A stretch of DNA of 64,000 bases from Rhodanobacteraceae bacterium (GTDB lineage: Bacteria > Pseudomonadota > Gammaproteobacteria > Xanthomonadales > Rhodanobacteraceae). Shown piece after piece: positions 37,177 through 46,556 of this stretch. How positions within the stretch are numbered: the stretch's first letter is position 1; the number at the start of each line of letters is the position of its first letter. Position numbers and translations under genes: made by a program. Location of the stretch: NCBI GenBank assembly GCA_016790075.1, contig JAEUPP010000039.1, forward strand, positions 248,001 to 312,000, in the 5' to 3' direction. Under the pieces are notes generated by a model. That model was not told where the DNA came from, did not search any database, and saw only the letters and a program-made list of their open reading frames with translations.

Positions 37177-39014
37177 CTCAATGCCTTTGCCATCTGATAG
37201 GTGAGGAACGAGGCGATATAGGCCAGCGCAAACAGATAGCCCGCCGCAACGAAGACATTGCGCCAGGAATTGGTCTCACGCCGGATCACCGCCAGGGTCG
37301 AAATGCACTGCGGCGCAAAGATAAACCAGACCAGCAATGACAAGGCTGTCGCCAGCGGCCACTGGGTCGCAATCAACGGGCCCAGTTCGGCCGCAATCGT
37401 GTCGTCAGAACCCGACAGCGCATAGACCGTGCCCAGCGCCGACACCGCGACTTCCCGTGCGGCCATGCCCGGAATCAGGGCGATACTGATCTGCCAGTTG
37501 AAGCCTATCGGCGCGAATACGACTTCGAGCCAATGTCCCAGGCGCCCAGCCAGGCTGTAGTCGATCGCCGGCCCAGTCGCGCCCTCGGGAGGTGCCGGAA
37601 AACTGGCCAGGAACCACAGCAGTATGGTCAGCGCGAGAATGATGCCGCCGACGCGCTTCAGGAATATCCACGCGCGCTCCCACAGTCCGATTGCGAGATC
37701 ACGCGGGTGTGGCCAGCGATACGACGGCAGTTCAAGCAGCAACGCATGTTCGCTGCGGTCGCGGTGCAGGCGCTTGATGACAAACGCGACCGCGAGCGCA
37801 CTGAGTATGCCCGCGAGATAGAGCGCAAACAGCACCAGGCCCTGCAGGTTGAATATCCCGGCTACCGTGCGCTGCGGAATAAACGCCGCGATCAGCAAGG
37901 TATAGACCGGCAGCCGCGCCGAGCAGGTCATCAGCGGAGCGACCAGGATCGTGGTCAGGCGGTCGCGCGGATCCTGGATGCTGCGCGTGGCCATGATGCC
38001 GGGAATGGCGCAGGCAAAACTCGACAGCAGCGGAATGAACGAACGGCCGCTGAGCCCGGCCTTGAACATCAGGCGGTCGAGCAGGAAGGCCGCGCGGGGC
38101 AGGTAGCCTGATTCCTCCAGCGCGAGGATGAACAGGAACAGGATCAGGATCTGCGGCAGGAATACGAGCACGCTGCCTATTCCCGCAAACACGCCGTCGT
38201 TGAGCAGGCTGCTCAGCGGGCCTGCAGGCAAGGCCGACACGCTCCAGGCACCCAAGGCCTTGATGCCGCCTTCTATACCTTGCATCAGCGGCTCGGCCCA
38301 GGAAAACACGCTCTGGAAGATAAGAAACATCAGGCCGGCAAGCAGCACCAGCCCCCAGACCGGATGCAGGGCGATGCGATCGATCGCATCATCCGTCGCC
38401 GCCGTGCGTGACGGCATGCTTACCGCGGCAGCGAGCAGCCGGCGCGTTTCCGCATGCAGATCCTCGTCCGCCGCACTGACCACAGCCGGGGCCTGCACCC
38501 GGGCATCCAGCCTTTCCACCAGAGCCTTGGCGCCGGAGCGCCGCACGGCCACGGTCTCGATAACCGGAATGCCGAGCTCGCGCTCGAGTGCGGCGATATC
38601 GATACGGATACCACGGCGCACGGCCGCATCCATCATGTTCAATGCAAGCACCACCGGCAGGCCGAGCCGGCGCACCTCGAGCACGAAGCGCAGATGCAGG
38701 CGCAAGTTCGTTGCATCGGCCACACAAACCAGCAGATCCGGGCGCGTTTCGCCAGCCGCAATACCCAGGCATACATCGCGCGTAATCGCTTCGTCAGGAC
38801 TGGCCGCATCAAGGCTATAAGCGCCAGGCAGATCGAGCAGGTCGACCATTCGCCCCGAGGGCGCGGTATAGCGGCCCTGCTTGCGCTCCACCGTGACGCC
38901 GGCATAGTTCGCGACTTTCTGCCGGTTGCCCGTCAGCAGATTGAACAAGGCCGTCTTGCCGCAGTTGGGATTGCCGACCAGTGCGACTCGCAACGCCGTC
39001 TCTGCCGTGCTCAT
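37173..39014 (-). CDS. feoB: Ferrous iron transporter FeoB
   Basis: This 613-residue protein from the ATG at 39014 imports Fe2+ across the inner membrane. The N-terminal G domain has G1 GNPNCGKTALFN, G2/G3 with 'VTVERKQG' and DLPGAYSL, and G4 as NMMD in place of NKMD-like forms. The membrane part has the Gate motifs around 'LLSSFACAIPGIMATRSI' and 'GMAAREVAVSALGTVYAL'. At about 613 residues it is shorter than E. coli FeoB (773), but similar lengths occur in related bacteria. Its start overlaps the feoA stop (ATGA). Confidence 0.95.
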   Translation of the reverse strand: MSTAETALRVALVGNPNCGKTALFNLLTGNRQKVANYAGVTVERKQGRYTAPSGRMVDLLDLPGAYSLDAASPDEAITRDVCLGIAAGETRPDLLVCVADATNLRLHLRFVLEVRRLGLPVVLALNMMDAAVRRGIRIDIAALERELGIPVIETVAVRRSGAKALVERLDARVQAPAVVSAADEDLHAETRRLLAAAVSMPSRTAATDDAIDRIALHPVWGLVLLAGLMFLIFQSVFSWAEPLMQGIEGGIKALGAWSVSALPAGPLSSLLNDGVFAGIGSVLVFLPQILILFLFILALEESGYLPRAAFLLDRLMFKAGLSGRSFIPLLSSFACAIPGIMATRSIQDPRDRLTTILVAPLMTCSARLPVYTLLIAAFIPQRTVAGIFNLQGLVLFALYLAGILSALAVAFVIKRLHRDRSEHALLLELPSYRWPHPRDLAIGLWERAWIFLKRVGGIILALTILLWFLASFPAPPEGATGPAIDYSLAGRLGHWLEVVFAPIGFNWQISIALIPGMAAREVAVSALGTVYALSGSDDTIAAELGPLIATQWPLATALSLLVWFIFAPQCISTLAVIRRETNSWRNVFVAAGYLFALAYIASFLTYQMAKALS

Positions 39015-39259
39015 GGAGTCCCCTCTGCCGTCTGCAGGCAAACACGTGCTGCCTCGCTACGGCGCAGGGCAAAGCGTGTGAAACCTATCTGTACCAGCAA
39101 CGGATCGGCACCTACCGGCCCCCGTGCCACCAGCCGGACCGGTTCGCCGGCGACAAAACCTAGATCCCGCAGACGCCGGGCAATGGGATCGGCGCTGCCG
39201 ACGTCTTCAACTTCACGCACGATGGCGGTGTGGCCCGGAATCAGTTCGGAAAGGCGCAC
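39011..39259 (-). CDS. feoA: Ferrous iron transport protein FeoA
   Basis: An SH3-like small cytoplasmic protein required for FeoB activity. The domain starts at VRLSELIPGHTAIVRE and continues through 'IARRLRDLGFVAGEPVRLVA' to 'RFALRRSEAARV'. A GTG at 39259 yields 82 residues, the family length, but lacks an obvious ribosome-binding site. ATGs at 39331 and 39328 would add 24 or 23 residues and have a modest AGGCGG upstream. The AT-rich segment at 39270-39295 falls in the added part. It resembles a Fur site only weakly (about 9 of 19), so I do not call an operator. Confidence 0.88.
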   Translation of the reverse strand: MRLSELIPGHTAIVREVEDVGSADPIARRLRDLGFVAGEPVRLVARGPVGADPLLVQIGFTRFALRRSEAARVCLQTAEGTP

Positions 39260-39425
39260 GGGCAAGCAGGCACTAAATAAGAATGGTTCGCGATTGTACC
39301 CAAGCAAGCACTGACTTAGATAGCGCATCACCGCCTAAACCGGATCCCGGCCTGTTCGGGTGCTTATCCGGACATTCACCCGCCGCGCCCCGCTATCATC
39401 GGCCTTTCTTTCCGGGACACGCACT

Positions 39426-40220
39426 ATGACTGCCTCCGTTGCGCTGACCATACGCGGCACTGTCGCCGAAGTGCGGCTGGCGCGCCCCAGCGTGCATAAC
39501 GCTTTCGACGAGCAACTGATCGCCGAACTGACCGCAACCCTGCAGACGCTCCAGGCCGATACGGCCGTGCGCGCGGTCGTGCTCACCGGCGACGGCGCAT
39601 CGTTCTCCGCTGGTGCCGATCTCAACTGGATGCGCGCCATGGCCCAGGCCAGCGAGGCGGACAACCTCGCCGACTCGCTGAAACTGGCCACCCTGATGCA
39701 CACGCTGAACTACCTGTCCAAGCCGACCATTGCCCGCGTCAACGGCGCGGCTTACGGTGGCGGTGTTGGCCTGGTCGCCTGCTGCGATATCGCGATCGGC
39801 GTCGAGGGGGCGAAGTTCTCCCTGTCCGAAGTCAAGCTCGGGCTTGTCCCAGCCGTCATATCGCCGTACGTGATCGCCGCGATCGGCGCACGTCACGCGC
39901 GCCGGCTATTCATCACCGGCGAAGTGTTCGATGCGGCTGAAGCACGCCGCATCAACCTGCTGCATGAAACGGTCGCCGCCGACCAGCTCGATGCTGCGGT
40001 AGAGCGCAGCCTGCACTGGCTGGGCAAGGGCGGCCCACTCGCCCAGACCCAGGCCAAGCAGCTGGCGCTGGCCATGGCCGGCATGACCCCGGCCAATCAG
40101 CACGACCTCGACGCTGGCAATGCAGCCCTGATCGCCCGGCTGCGGGTTTCACCGGAGGGCCAGCACGGACTGACTGCATTTCTCGACAAGCGGGCGCCGG
40201 ACTGGGCCCGTAACGACTGA
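39426..40220 (+). CDS. liuC: Methylglutaconyl-CoA hydratase (enoyl-CoA hydratase family)
   Basis: This 264-residue crotonase-fold enzyme has the oxyanion-hole segments 'ASFSAGADLNWM' and 'NGAAYGGGVGLVACCDIAIG' and the downstream 'FSLSEVKLGLVPAVISPYV'. Next to the biotin carboxylase subunit of methylcrotonyl-CoA carboxylase and HMG-CoA lyase, it most likely hydrates 3-methylglutaconyl-CoA to HMG-CoA in leucine catabolism. The start at 39426 gives the family N-terminus. It is the first gene of the plus-strand cluster, divergent from feoA. Confidence 0.88.
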   Translation: MTASVALTIRGTVAEVRLARPSVHNAFDEQLIAELTATLQTLQADTAVRAVVLTGDGASFSAGADLNWMRAMAQASEADNLADSLKLATLMHTLNYLSKPTIARVNGAAYGGGVGLVACCDIAIGVEGAKFSLSEVKLGLVPAVISPYVIAAIGARHARRLFITGEVFDAAEARRINLLHETVAADQLDAAVERSLHWLGKGGPLAQTQAKQLALAMAGMTPANQHDLDAGNAALIARLRVSPEGQHGLTAFLDKRAPDWARND

Positions 40221-40297
40221 CAAACGGCGGCAGTCCAGACCGCTTCCGACACTGCATCGCCCAGCATCGAATCCCGACCAGACCAAGGAACTTCAGG

Positions 40298-40690
40298 ATG
40301 ATTGATCACCTCGGTTTCAAAATCAGCGACTACGACCGCAGCCTGAACTTCTACCAGCAAGTGCTTGCTCCGCTGGGTTATGGCCTGGTCATGGAAGTCA
40401 CACCGGAAATGACCGGCACGGATTCGCGCCATGCAGGCTTTGGCAAGAATGGCAAACCGGATTTCTGGATCGGTACCGGCGGCGAGCCGACCCGCAACGG
40501 ACTGCATATCGCCTTTGTCGCCACCGATCGCGCCGCGGTCGATACCTTCTACGCGGCAGCGCTGGCGGCCGGCGCCAAGGACAATGGCCCGCCGGGTGTG
40601 CGCCCCCTGTACCACCCGAACTACTACGGTGCCTTTGTTATCGATCCCGACGGCCACAATATCGAAGCCGTCTGTCACGCACCGGCCTGA
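40298..40690 (+). CDS. VOC-family (glyoxalase-like) protein
   Basis: This 130-residue vicinal-oxygen-chelate protein has paired beta-alpha-beta3 modules: 'MIDHLGFKISDYDRSLNFYQ' at the N-terminus with a metal-ligand His, 'GLHIAFVATDRAAVDTFY' in the middle and 'GAFVIDPDGHNIEAVCH' with a Glu ligand at the end. Substrate unknown. Family members are isomerases, dioxygenases and lyases. It lies 77 bases after liuC and 45 before liuD on the same strand, so co-expression with leucine degradation is likely. Confidence 0.9.
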   Translation: MIDHLGFKISDYDRSLNFYQQVLAPLGYGLVMEVTPEMTGTDSRHAGFGKNGKPDFWIGTGGEPTRNGLHIAFVATDRAAVDTFYAAALAAGAKDNGPPGVRPLYHPNYYGAFVIDPDGHNIEAVCHAPA

Positions 40691-40735
40691 TCCGGCCCTA
40701 CCCCACGGTCGCCCGCCCATCACGGAACGCAAACG

Positions 40736-42754
40736 ATGCAAGGACTGTTCTCCAAGGTACTCATAGCGAATCGCGGCGAAATCGCCTGCCGCGTAATCCG
40801 CACCTGTCGCCGGCTCGGTATTGCTACCGTCGCCGTGTATTCGGAGGCCGATGCCACCGCGCAACATGTGCGGCTGGCCGACGAAGCCTGGCCTATCGGC
40901 GGTTCGCGGCCGGCCGACTCCTATCTGCGCGGCGACGTGATACTCGCTGCGGCAAAGGAAAGCGGCGCGCAGGCCATCCACCCCGGTTATGGCTTTCTGT
41001 CGGAGAACGCGGATTTCGCCGAAGCCGTGGAAGCAGCTGGCATTGTCTTTATCGGACCTGGCGCCGCGTCCATGCGCAAGATGGGCTCAAAAGCCGGCGC
41101 CAAACTGCTGATGCAGGAGCACAAGGTGCCGGTCGTGCCGGGTTACACCGGCGAGGATCAGGACCCGGCCCTGCTCGCGCGCGAGGCCGAACGTATCGGG
41201 TTTCCGCTGATGATCAAGGCCGCGCACGGCGGCGGTGGCAAGGGCATGCGCATAGTCCGGGCCAAGCAGGAATTCGCCGCCAACCTGGAGTCCTGCCAGC
41301 GCGAAGCGAAGAATGCATTCGGCCGCGACCGGGTGCTGCTGGAGCGCTATGTCGAGCGGCCACGCCATATCGAATTTCAGGTATTCGGCGACCGGCACGG
41401 CAATATCGTGCACCTCAACGAACGCGAGTGCTCGGCACAACGCCGCTACCAGAAAGTGCTGGAAGAAGCGCCTTCGCCGTTCGTGACCCCCGAACTGCGC
41501 GCTCGCATGGGCGATGCGGCCATTGCCGCAGCGCGGGCGATCGACTACGCCAACGCCGGCACAGTGGAGTTTATTGTTGGACAAGGCGGCGATTTCTACT
41601 TTATGGAAATCAATACGCGCCTGCAGGTGGAACACCCGGTAACCGAGCTGACCTTGAATCTCGACCTGGTTGAACTGCAGCTGCGCGTCGCCGCCGGCGA
41701 GGCGCTGCCGGCTTCGCTGGTGCGCAACAAGTCGGTACCGGCCGACGGCCATGCGATCGAACTGCGCCTCTACGCCGAAGATCCGGCACAGAACTTCCTG
41801 CCGGGCTCGGGCCGCCTCAGCACCCTGCGTCTGCCGCAATCCTCGCGCCATGTCCGCATCGACGGCGGGGTGATCGAAGGCGACACCGTGTCGATCTTCT
41901 ACGATCCCATGATCGCCAAGCTCATCGTCTGGGACCGCAATCGCGACGAAGCACTGCAGCGCATGCGCGAAGCGCTGGCGGCGACTGAAATCATAGGGCC
42001 GAAGTCCAACGTCGAATTCCTCGAGCGCCTGGTGCGGCATCCGGCAGTCACCGGCGCGACCATCGATACGGGCTATCTCGACCGGCATCTGGACGAATTC
42101 CTGCCGCAGGCCAACGACACCGTGCCGGGTGCGGTGCTCGCCGCGGCGGCCACTGCGGTACTGCTCGACCAGGAAAACACCGCGCCGCTGCTGGCCGCGA
42201 GCGGCAACGATCCCTACTCGCCCTGGGCACGCGCCGACGGCTGGCGCCTGGGCCATCCGGGCAAGCGCGTGGTGGTGCTGGTACATGCGGGCGAGCGCTT
42301 CGAGATCGCGGCGCATGGCAGTGCCGGCAACTATGCGCTCGACTGGAACGGCAACCATGCCAGCGTGCGCAACGCGCTGATCGTCGACGGCTGCTTCAGC
42401 GCCGAGATCGACGGTGTTGCGCGCCGCTCGCAGACTCGCATCGACGCACAGCACGTGCTGGTGCACGACGGCTGCACGCGCCACAGCTTTGACCGCGCGG
42501 CAGCCTTCGCCTATAGCGCCAGCGGCGGCAGCGGCGGCGACCGCGTCGTTGCACCCATGCCGGGCCGCATCGTGCTGACCAAGGTCAGCGCCGGCGACGG
42601 CGTCAGCGAAGGCCAGGAGCTCGCGATCATGGAAGCGATGAAGATGGAAATCACCTTGCGCGCGCCGCGCGCCGGGACGATAGCCGCCGTGCAGGCCCAG
42701 GCTGGCGAGTTCGTCGAGGCCGACGCCGTGCTGATCAAGCTGGAACCGCAATGA
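40736..42754 (+). CDS. liuD: 3-methylcrotonyl-CoA carboxylase, biotin-containing alpha subunit
   Basis: This 672-residue protein combines a biotin carboxylase (start 'LFSKVLIANRGEIACRVIRT', ATP-grasp glycine loop 'KAAHGGGGKGMRIV', 'QVEHPVTEL') with a C-terminal biotinyl domain whose lysine lies in EAMKMEI. It charges biotin with CO2 for carboxylation of 3-methylcrotonyl-CoA. The transferase (beta) partner is not in this window. Length fits MccA better than AccC (about 450) or propionyl-CoA carboxylase, and the liuC/liuE neighbours support the assignment. The stop overlaps the next gene's ATG (ATGATG). Confidence 0.93.
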   Translation: MQGLFSKVLIANRGEIACRVIRTCRRLGIATVAVYSEADATAQHVRLADEAWPIGGSRPADSYLRGDVILAAAKESGAQAIHPGYGFLSENADFAEAVEAAGIVFIGPGAASMRKMGSKAGAKLLMQEHKVPVVPGYTGEDQDPALLAREAERIGFPLMIKAAHGGGGKGMRIVRAKQEFAANLESCQREAKNAFGRDRVLLERYVERPRHIEFQVFGDRHGNIVHLNERECSAQRRYQKVLEEAPSPFVTPELRARMGDAAIAAARAIDYANAGTVEFIVGQGGDFYFMEINTRLQVEHPVTELTLNLDLVELQLRVAAGEALPASLVRNKSVPADGHAIELRLYAEDPAQNFLPGSGRLSTLRLPQSSRHVRIDGGVIEGDTVSIFYDPMIAKLIVWDRNRDEALQRMREALAATEIIGPKSNVEFLERLVRHPAVTGATIDTGYLDRHLDEFLPQANDTVPGAVLAAAATAVLLDQENTAPLLAASGNDPYSPWARADGWRLGHPGKRVVVLVHAGERFEIAAHGSAGNYALDWNGNHASVRNALIVDGCFSAEIDGVARRSQTRIDAQHVLVHDGCTRHSFDRAAAFAYSASGGSGGDRVVAPMPGRIVLTKVSAGDGVSEGQELAIMEAMKMEITLRAPRAGTIAAVQAQAGEFVEADAVLIKLEPQ

Positions 42755-43446
42755 TGAAACACGAGCGAGGGTTGTCCGCGTTTTGTATCCGAATCACGGC
42801 GAGGTGGCGGTTCGCCGCAGTCGCCACCCTCTGCCTGACGGCGTTGACGGCCTGCGTGGAAACACGTTTCGAATCGCCTCTTGGCGACAACATCGAGAGC
42901 TGCGACATTCAATGGAAAGGGCTTTGGCTAGCCGAGAACGCAGCGCGGGAACATGATGATGGCGCGTTTTACATCGATGAGGAGTGCCGCTTCCACGTGC
43001 TGGATCAGAGCGGGCCAGGCACACCACTGAAACCCATCCACGTGCCGCTTAACTTCGTGCACGACGGCGGCAACGACTACCTCGTCGTGTCCGACGCCCA
43101 GCTCAAGCCGCTGGTCAAGCTCGATCCGCCGCATGCGGTCGAACCGGTGCCGGATAAGTCGTTCTTCTTTGCGCGCTATCGCCTGCGCGGCGACCGCCTC
43201 GACATCTACGACGTCGACGGCGAGCGTGTCGCAAAACTGATTCTCGACGCCAAACTCGAAGGCACCATCAGCAAGACCTCGACCGAGCTCCATGTCTACG
43301 TGCGCGGCAATCGCCGCCAGATGCTGGAAATCGTGCGCAAGCACGACCTGTTCACCAGCAAGCCGCTGCGCATGAAACGCAGCGAGCTGTCGGTCGAGGC
43401 CTACGAGAAAGCGCTGCTCGCACGCCAGCACAAGGAACAGCCATGA
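42751..43446 (+). CDS. Predicted lipoprotein coupled into the liu operon
   Basis: This 231-residue protein has an N-terminal signal with lipobox LTAC (Cys about 35) and no recognised domain. The mature part is rich in charged residues and contains 'DDGAFYIDEECRFHVLDQSG' and 'DKSFFFARYRLRGDRLDIYD', suggesting a beta-rich fold. Its start overlaps the liuD stop and its stop overlaps the liuE start (ATGA each), so it is translated with the catabolic enzymes even though it is predicted to be in the envelope. Function unknown. Confidence 0.8.
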   Translation: MMKHERGLSAFCIRITARWRFAAVATLCLTALTACVETRFESPLGDNIESCDIQWKGLWLAENAAREHDDGAFYIDEECRFHVLDQSGPGTPLKPIHVPLNFVHDGGNDYLVVSDAQLKPLVKLDPPHAVEPVPDKSFFFARYRLRGDRLDIYDVDGERVAKLILDAKLEGTISKTSTELHVYVRGNRRQMLEIVRKHDLFTSKPLRMKRSELSVEAYEKALLARQHKEQP

Positions 43447-44336
43447 CCCAGCCCAGCCAGGTGCGCATCGTCGAAGTCGGCCCGCGCGACGGCCTGCAGA
43501 ACGAAAAGGCCATCATCGCCACGGCGACCAAGATCGAACTCATCGACCGCCTGAGCGCAACCGGACTGCGCAGCATCGAGGCGACGAGCTTCGTGAGTCC
43601 GAAATGGATACCGCAGCTCGCCGACGCGGCCGAGGTCTTCAGTGGCATTACGCGGCGCGACGGCGTGAGCTATCCGGTGCTGGTGCCGAACCTGCAGGGT
43701 TATGAACGCGCCCGCGCCGCAGGTGCGGCAGAAGTCGCGGTATTCGCGGCGGCTTCGGAAGCGTTCAGCCGCAAGAACATCAACGCCGGTATCGATGAAT
43801 CGCTACAGCGCTTTGAACCTGTGCTCGAACGCGCCAAGACCGACGGCGTACGCGTGCGTGGCTATGTCTCCACGGTGCTGGGCTGCCCTTATCAGGGCGA
43901 GGTGCCGCTGACCGATGTGGTGCGCGTCGCGGCAGCCCTGCACCGCGCCGGCTGCTACGAAATTTCCCTTGGCGACACCATTGGCATCGGCACCCCGCGC
44001 AAGGCAGCGGCCATGCTCGCCGCGGTCGCCGACGCCGTGCCCATGGCTGCACTCGCGATCCATTTCCACGACACGCGCGGCCAGGCGCTGGCAAACATCC
44101 TGGCCTGCCTCGAACTCGGTGTCGCTGTCGTCGATGCCGCCGTATCGGGCACCGGCGGCTGCCCCTACGCCAAGGGAGCCAGCGGCAATGTGGCCAGCGA
44201 AGACGTGGTCTACATGCTCGAAGGCATGGGCATCGCGACCGGCGTCGATCTGCCCCGGCTTATCGAGACCGGCCAATGGCTGGCCGCCCAGCTCGGCCGT
44301 GAAACCGGCAGCAAGGTCGGCAAGGCAGCGGCATAG
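43443..44336 (+). CDS. liuE: Hydroxymethylglutaryl-CoA lyase
   Basis: This 297-residue TIM-barrel enzyme cleaves HMG-CoA to acetoacetate and acetyl-CoA, the last step of leucine degradation. Family motifs are 'EVGPRDGLQNE' (metal-binding Asp), 'IHFHDTRGQALAN' (metal His pair) and the lid signature 'GTGGCPYAKGASGNVASEDV' with the catalytic Cys. Length is normal. It closes the plus-strand cluster. About 100 bases later comes the palindromic repeat, copy B. Confidence 0.95.
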   Translation: MTQPSQVRIVEVGPRDGLQNEKAIIATATKIELIDRLSATGLRSIEATSFVSPKWIPQLADAAEVFSGITRRDGVSYPVLVPNLQGYERARAAGAAEVAVFAAASEAFSRKNINAGIDESLQRFEPVLERAKTDGVRVRGYVSTVLGCPYQGEVPLTDVVRVAAALHRAGCYEISLGDTIGIGTPRKAAAMLAAVADAVPMAALAIHFHDTRGQALANILACLELGVAVVDAAVSGTGGCPYAKGASGNVASEDVVYMLEGMGIATGVDLPRLIETGQWLAAQLGRETGSKVGKAAA

Positions 44337-44436
44337 CCAGAGTGGCGCAATCCCAGCCCTTGTAGCCTGGGATATGCCGAGCCTGGACTGCACGGCTCCG
44401 CCGTCGTATCGCCAAATGCCGCGCCGGTAGCGTGTG

Positions 44437-44506
44437 CTAGCCCGCATTTCTCACACCCGTTCGTATCGGCAGCCGCAGTAGAAGGGGCGTGAGAAATGCG
44501 GGCTAG
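44437..44506. repeat. Palindromic extragenic repeat, copy B
   Basis: Perfect 18-bp inverted arms (ctagcccgcatttctcac at 44437-44454 and its complement at 44489-44506) enclose a loop segment. It lies downstream of liuE. Copy A (6778-6845) is this sequence in the opposite orientation with seven mismatches over 68 bases. The conserved loop shows that the pair is a repeat family, not two independent hairpins. It may also work as a transcription terminator or RNA-stabilising hairpin for the liu operon. Confidence 0.82.
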
Positions 44507-44584
44507 TACTGCGGCAGCTGACTGATGTATCCCGCAGCATGTGTTGGCCAGTCGCCCGCAATCGAATCAGACCGGACGGCGCGA

Positions 44585-46315
44585 TCAGACGGCGAACCCC
44601 TCTAGCACTCCGTCAGCCGCAAGCCGTGCAACGGCCCGCTCAACGGTCTCGATACGTGTGCGGTACTTGGGCCAGCCCAGCCGCTTGAGCGCCGCCTCGG
44701 GATTCGCGCTCGCCAGCGCTGCCGACAGCTCGGCGAAGCTACCTCGCCCCTGGTGGAGAATATCCATAATCCACAATGCGGTACGCCAGTCACTGCCATC
44801 GAATCGGGCAACGCGGGCCTTTGCGTGCACGAGCTTGCTGCGCATCTGGTCGATGAAGACCTCGATCTGCAGACGTTTCGCCGCCGGATCCAGACGCAGC
44901 CAGTTCATAAGCCGCGCGGCCACCGAAAGCTCGGCAGCATCGATCGCCGTAGCAGAGGGGTTGAGGAAAGCCATCAGCCGCGCAAGCTGCAGCTCTCGCT
45001 TGCCGTTGGGCCTGATCACCTCAACCACGTGCTCCAGATCTTCCGCAAGGTTACCGTCCACGCGATGCACGGTGATCTTGCCGCTTGCATTGGCGCGTAA
45101 TGCCAGTTCGGGAAAATGCCGCTGCGCATCGGGCAGGGCCAGCAGCGCACGCAGATAGACGACGAAATTCTGTTCCGGCGTATGCGCAGCGAGCTGAGGT
45201 GCGCCAAAGGTGAACGCTGCACGATCGTAGGTGTTCAAGGTGGCGAAACGTGCGCCGCTTTCGGCCAGCAAGGTCGGTTCTATTAAGTGCGCCCACTGGC
45301 CGAGCTCGGCGGCGAAATCTCGCGCCGCATAGCTGCCAAAGCGCAGGCTGTCCTGGATTGAAGTCTTGCCCTGGAACAGCCCCAGCCGCGGCATGTCGTC
45401 GGTAAATTCCGTCACGCTGCCGATGATGAAGCTGTGGCCCGATGCGGAAACGGCGGTATACGTCTTGCCGCTTTTCCGCACGCTGACGATGGCGTCAAAG
45501 TTGTCCGCTGCAGCCAGCACAAAGCCCGTAGCCAGCGCGGGCTTGCGCAACTCTCGAAATAGCGCCTCGTCGACTGCGGAGGGACGTATGGGAAAGCTGA
45601 GATCCAGCGCCGCTGCCGTGCGTGGCCCGAACAGGCCATCGACTTCGAGGCCGCGCATTACCTGGAACGAAATCAGCGCCGCCTGCGTGTTCGGGCCGAA
45701 TGCGCCGTCTACCGGCCCCGGATCAACCCCGGCCGCGGCCAGCGCACGCTGCAGCGCGACCACGTCCGGGCCGCGAAAATTGGGCCGCCTGAGCCAGAGA
45801 TGGCCAACCGGCGCTGCCTCAGCCTCGGCGCTGGCCGACAGCAGGACCGTCGCCGGCACGGCGTAGTCGACCGCCGGCAGCAGACAGCCAATGCTCCAGG
45901 CACGCTGCGCCGCACCATCGAAAACACTGACGCCGAATTCCTTACCGCGGGCTTCCAGCGTGCGCTCGCCATCGCCCAGGGCAAAGGCTACATGACCGAT
46001 CTTGCCGGGAGCTGGCGCCCGGATCAGCGCCGCGCCAGGGATCTTCAGCGCATCCTGCCAGCGGATCACCTGTCCCCGTGTTCGTGCATCGTCATACCAA
46101 TGACCGGAATACGGCTCGGCCTTCGCAACCTGACTGACCTTGCCAGCACCGAAGATCAACCCATAGGCCTGATACGCGCACCAGGAAGCAAATTCAGCGC
46201 AGTCCCAGGGCCCTTTCCAGTTCGCGTTGTCCAGCGGCACCCGCGCGCCCAGCACATAGGCCTGGCCACGGCGGCTAGAGCCGACATCGATAACGTCCTG
46301 ACCCGAAAACGACAT
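44585..46315 (-). CDS. NlpC/P60- or CHAP-like hydrolase with peptidoglycan-binding domain
   Basis: This 576-residue protein has three parts. Residues 1-150 resemble a papain-like cell-wall hydrolase: 'GPWDCAEFASWCAYQ' (Cys39) and 'GKIGHVAFALGDGERT' (His108). Residues about 175-250 are a PG_binding_1 domain ('GPDVVALQRALAAAGVDPGP', 'DGAFGPNTQAALISFQ', then a second 'GLEVDGLFGPRTAAAL'). Residues 260-576 are unrecognised, with 'GAPQLAAHTPEQNFVVYLRA' and a helical end. No signal peptide is visible, so export would need another route (lysis, or a secretion system). An effector or endolysin-like role is possible. Confidence 0.8.
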   Translation of the reverse strand: MSFSGQDVIDVGSSRRGQAYVLGARVPLDNANWKGPWDCAEFASWCAYQAYGLIFGAGKVSQVAKAEPYSGHWYDDARTRGQVIRWQDALKIPGAALIRAPAPGKIGHVAFALGDGERTLEARGKEFGVSVFDGAAQRAWSIGCLLPAVDYAVPATVLLSASAEAEAAPVGHLWLRRPNFRGPDVVALQRALAAAGVDPGPVDGAFGPNTQAALISFQVMRGLEVDGLFGPRTAAALDLSFPIRPSAVDEALFRELRKPALATGFVLAAADNFDAIVSVRKSGKTYTAVSASGHSFIIGSVTEFTDDMPRLGLFQGKTSIQDSLRFGSYAARDFAAELGQWAHLIEPTLLAESGARFATLNTYDRAAFTFGAPQLAAHTPEQNFVVYLRALLALPDAQRHFPELALRANASGKITVHRVDGNLAEDLEHVVEVIRPNGKRELQLARLMAFLNPSATAIDAAELSVAARLMNWLRLDPAAKRLQIEVFIDQMRSKLVHAKARVARFDGSDWRTALWIMDILHQGRGSFAELSAALASANPEAALKRLGWPKYRTRIETVERAVARLAADGVLEGFAV

Positions 46316-46556
46316 AGCGCCTCCACTGGTTGGCCTGACTACAGTGCGGACGATGCTCGCTTAACCAGGAAACGACAAAGCGGCAGGAGCAACCCATGAG
46401 TCACACGACGCAAATGCCATGTTTCGGCCTACGCACAGGCCGACCCTCAGAGCCCAGGCACACTCCGTCCCTGGCAGCCGGCAGATCTGCCCGGTGCGCC
46501 AAATACCGCAGGTGCAGCCAGGCACAACGGCCTCGCTGCAAACCTGGGTCAGGTTC

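Noticed and set aside
39270-39295. Fur box upstream of feoAB
   Set aside because: The AT-rich segment matches the 19-base consensus at only about 9 positions, and its place relative to the feoA start is uncertain.
41087-42751. A 554-codon minus-strand frame
   Set aside because: Antisense to the biotin-containing carboxylase subunit gene.
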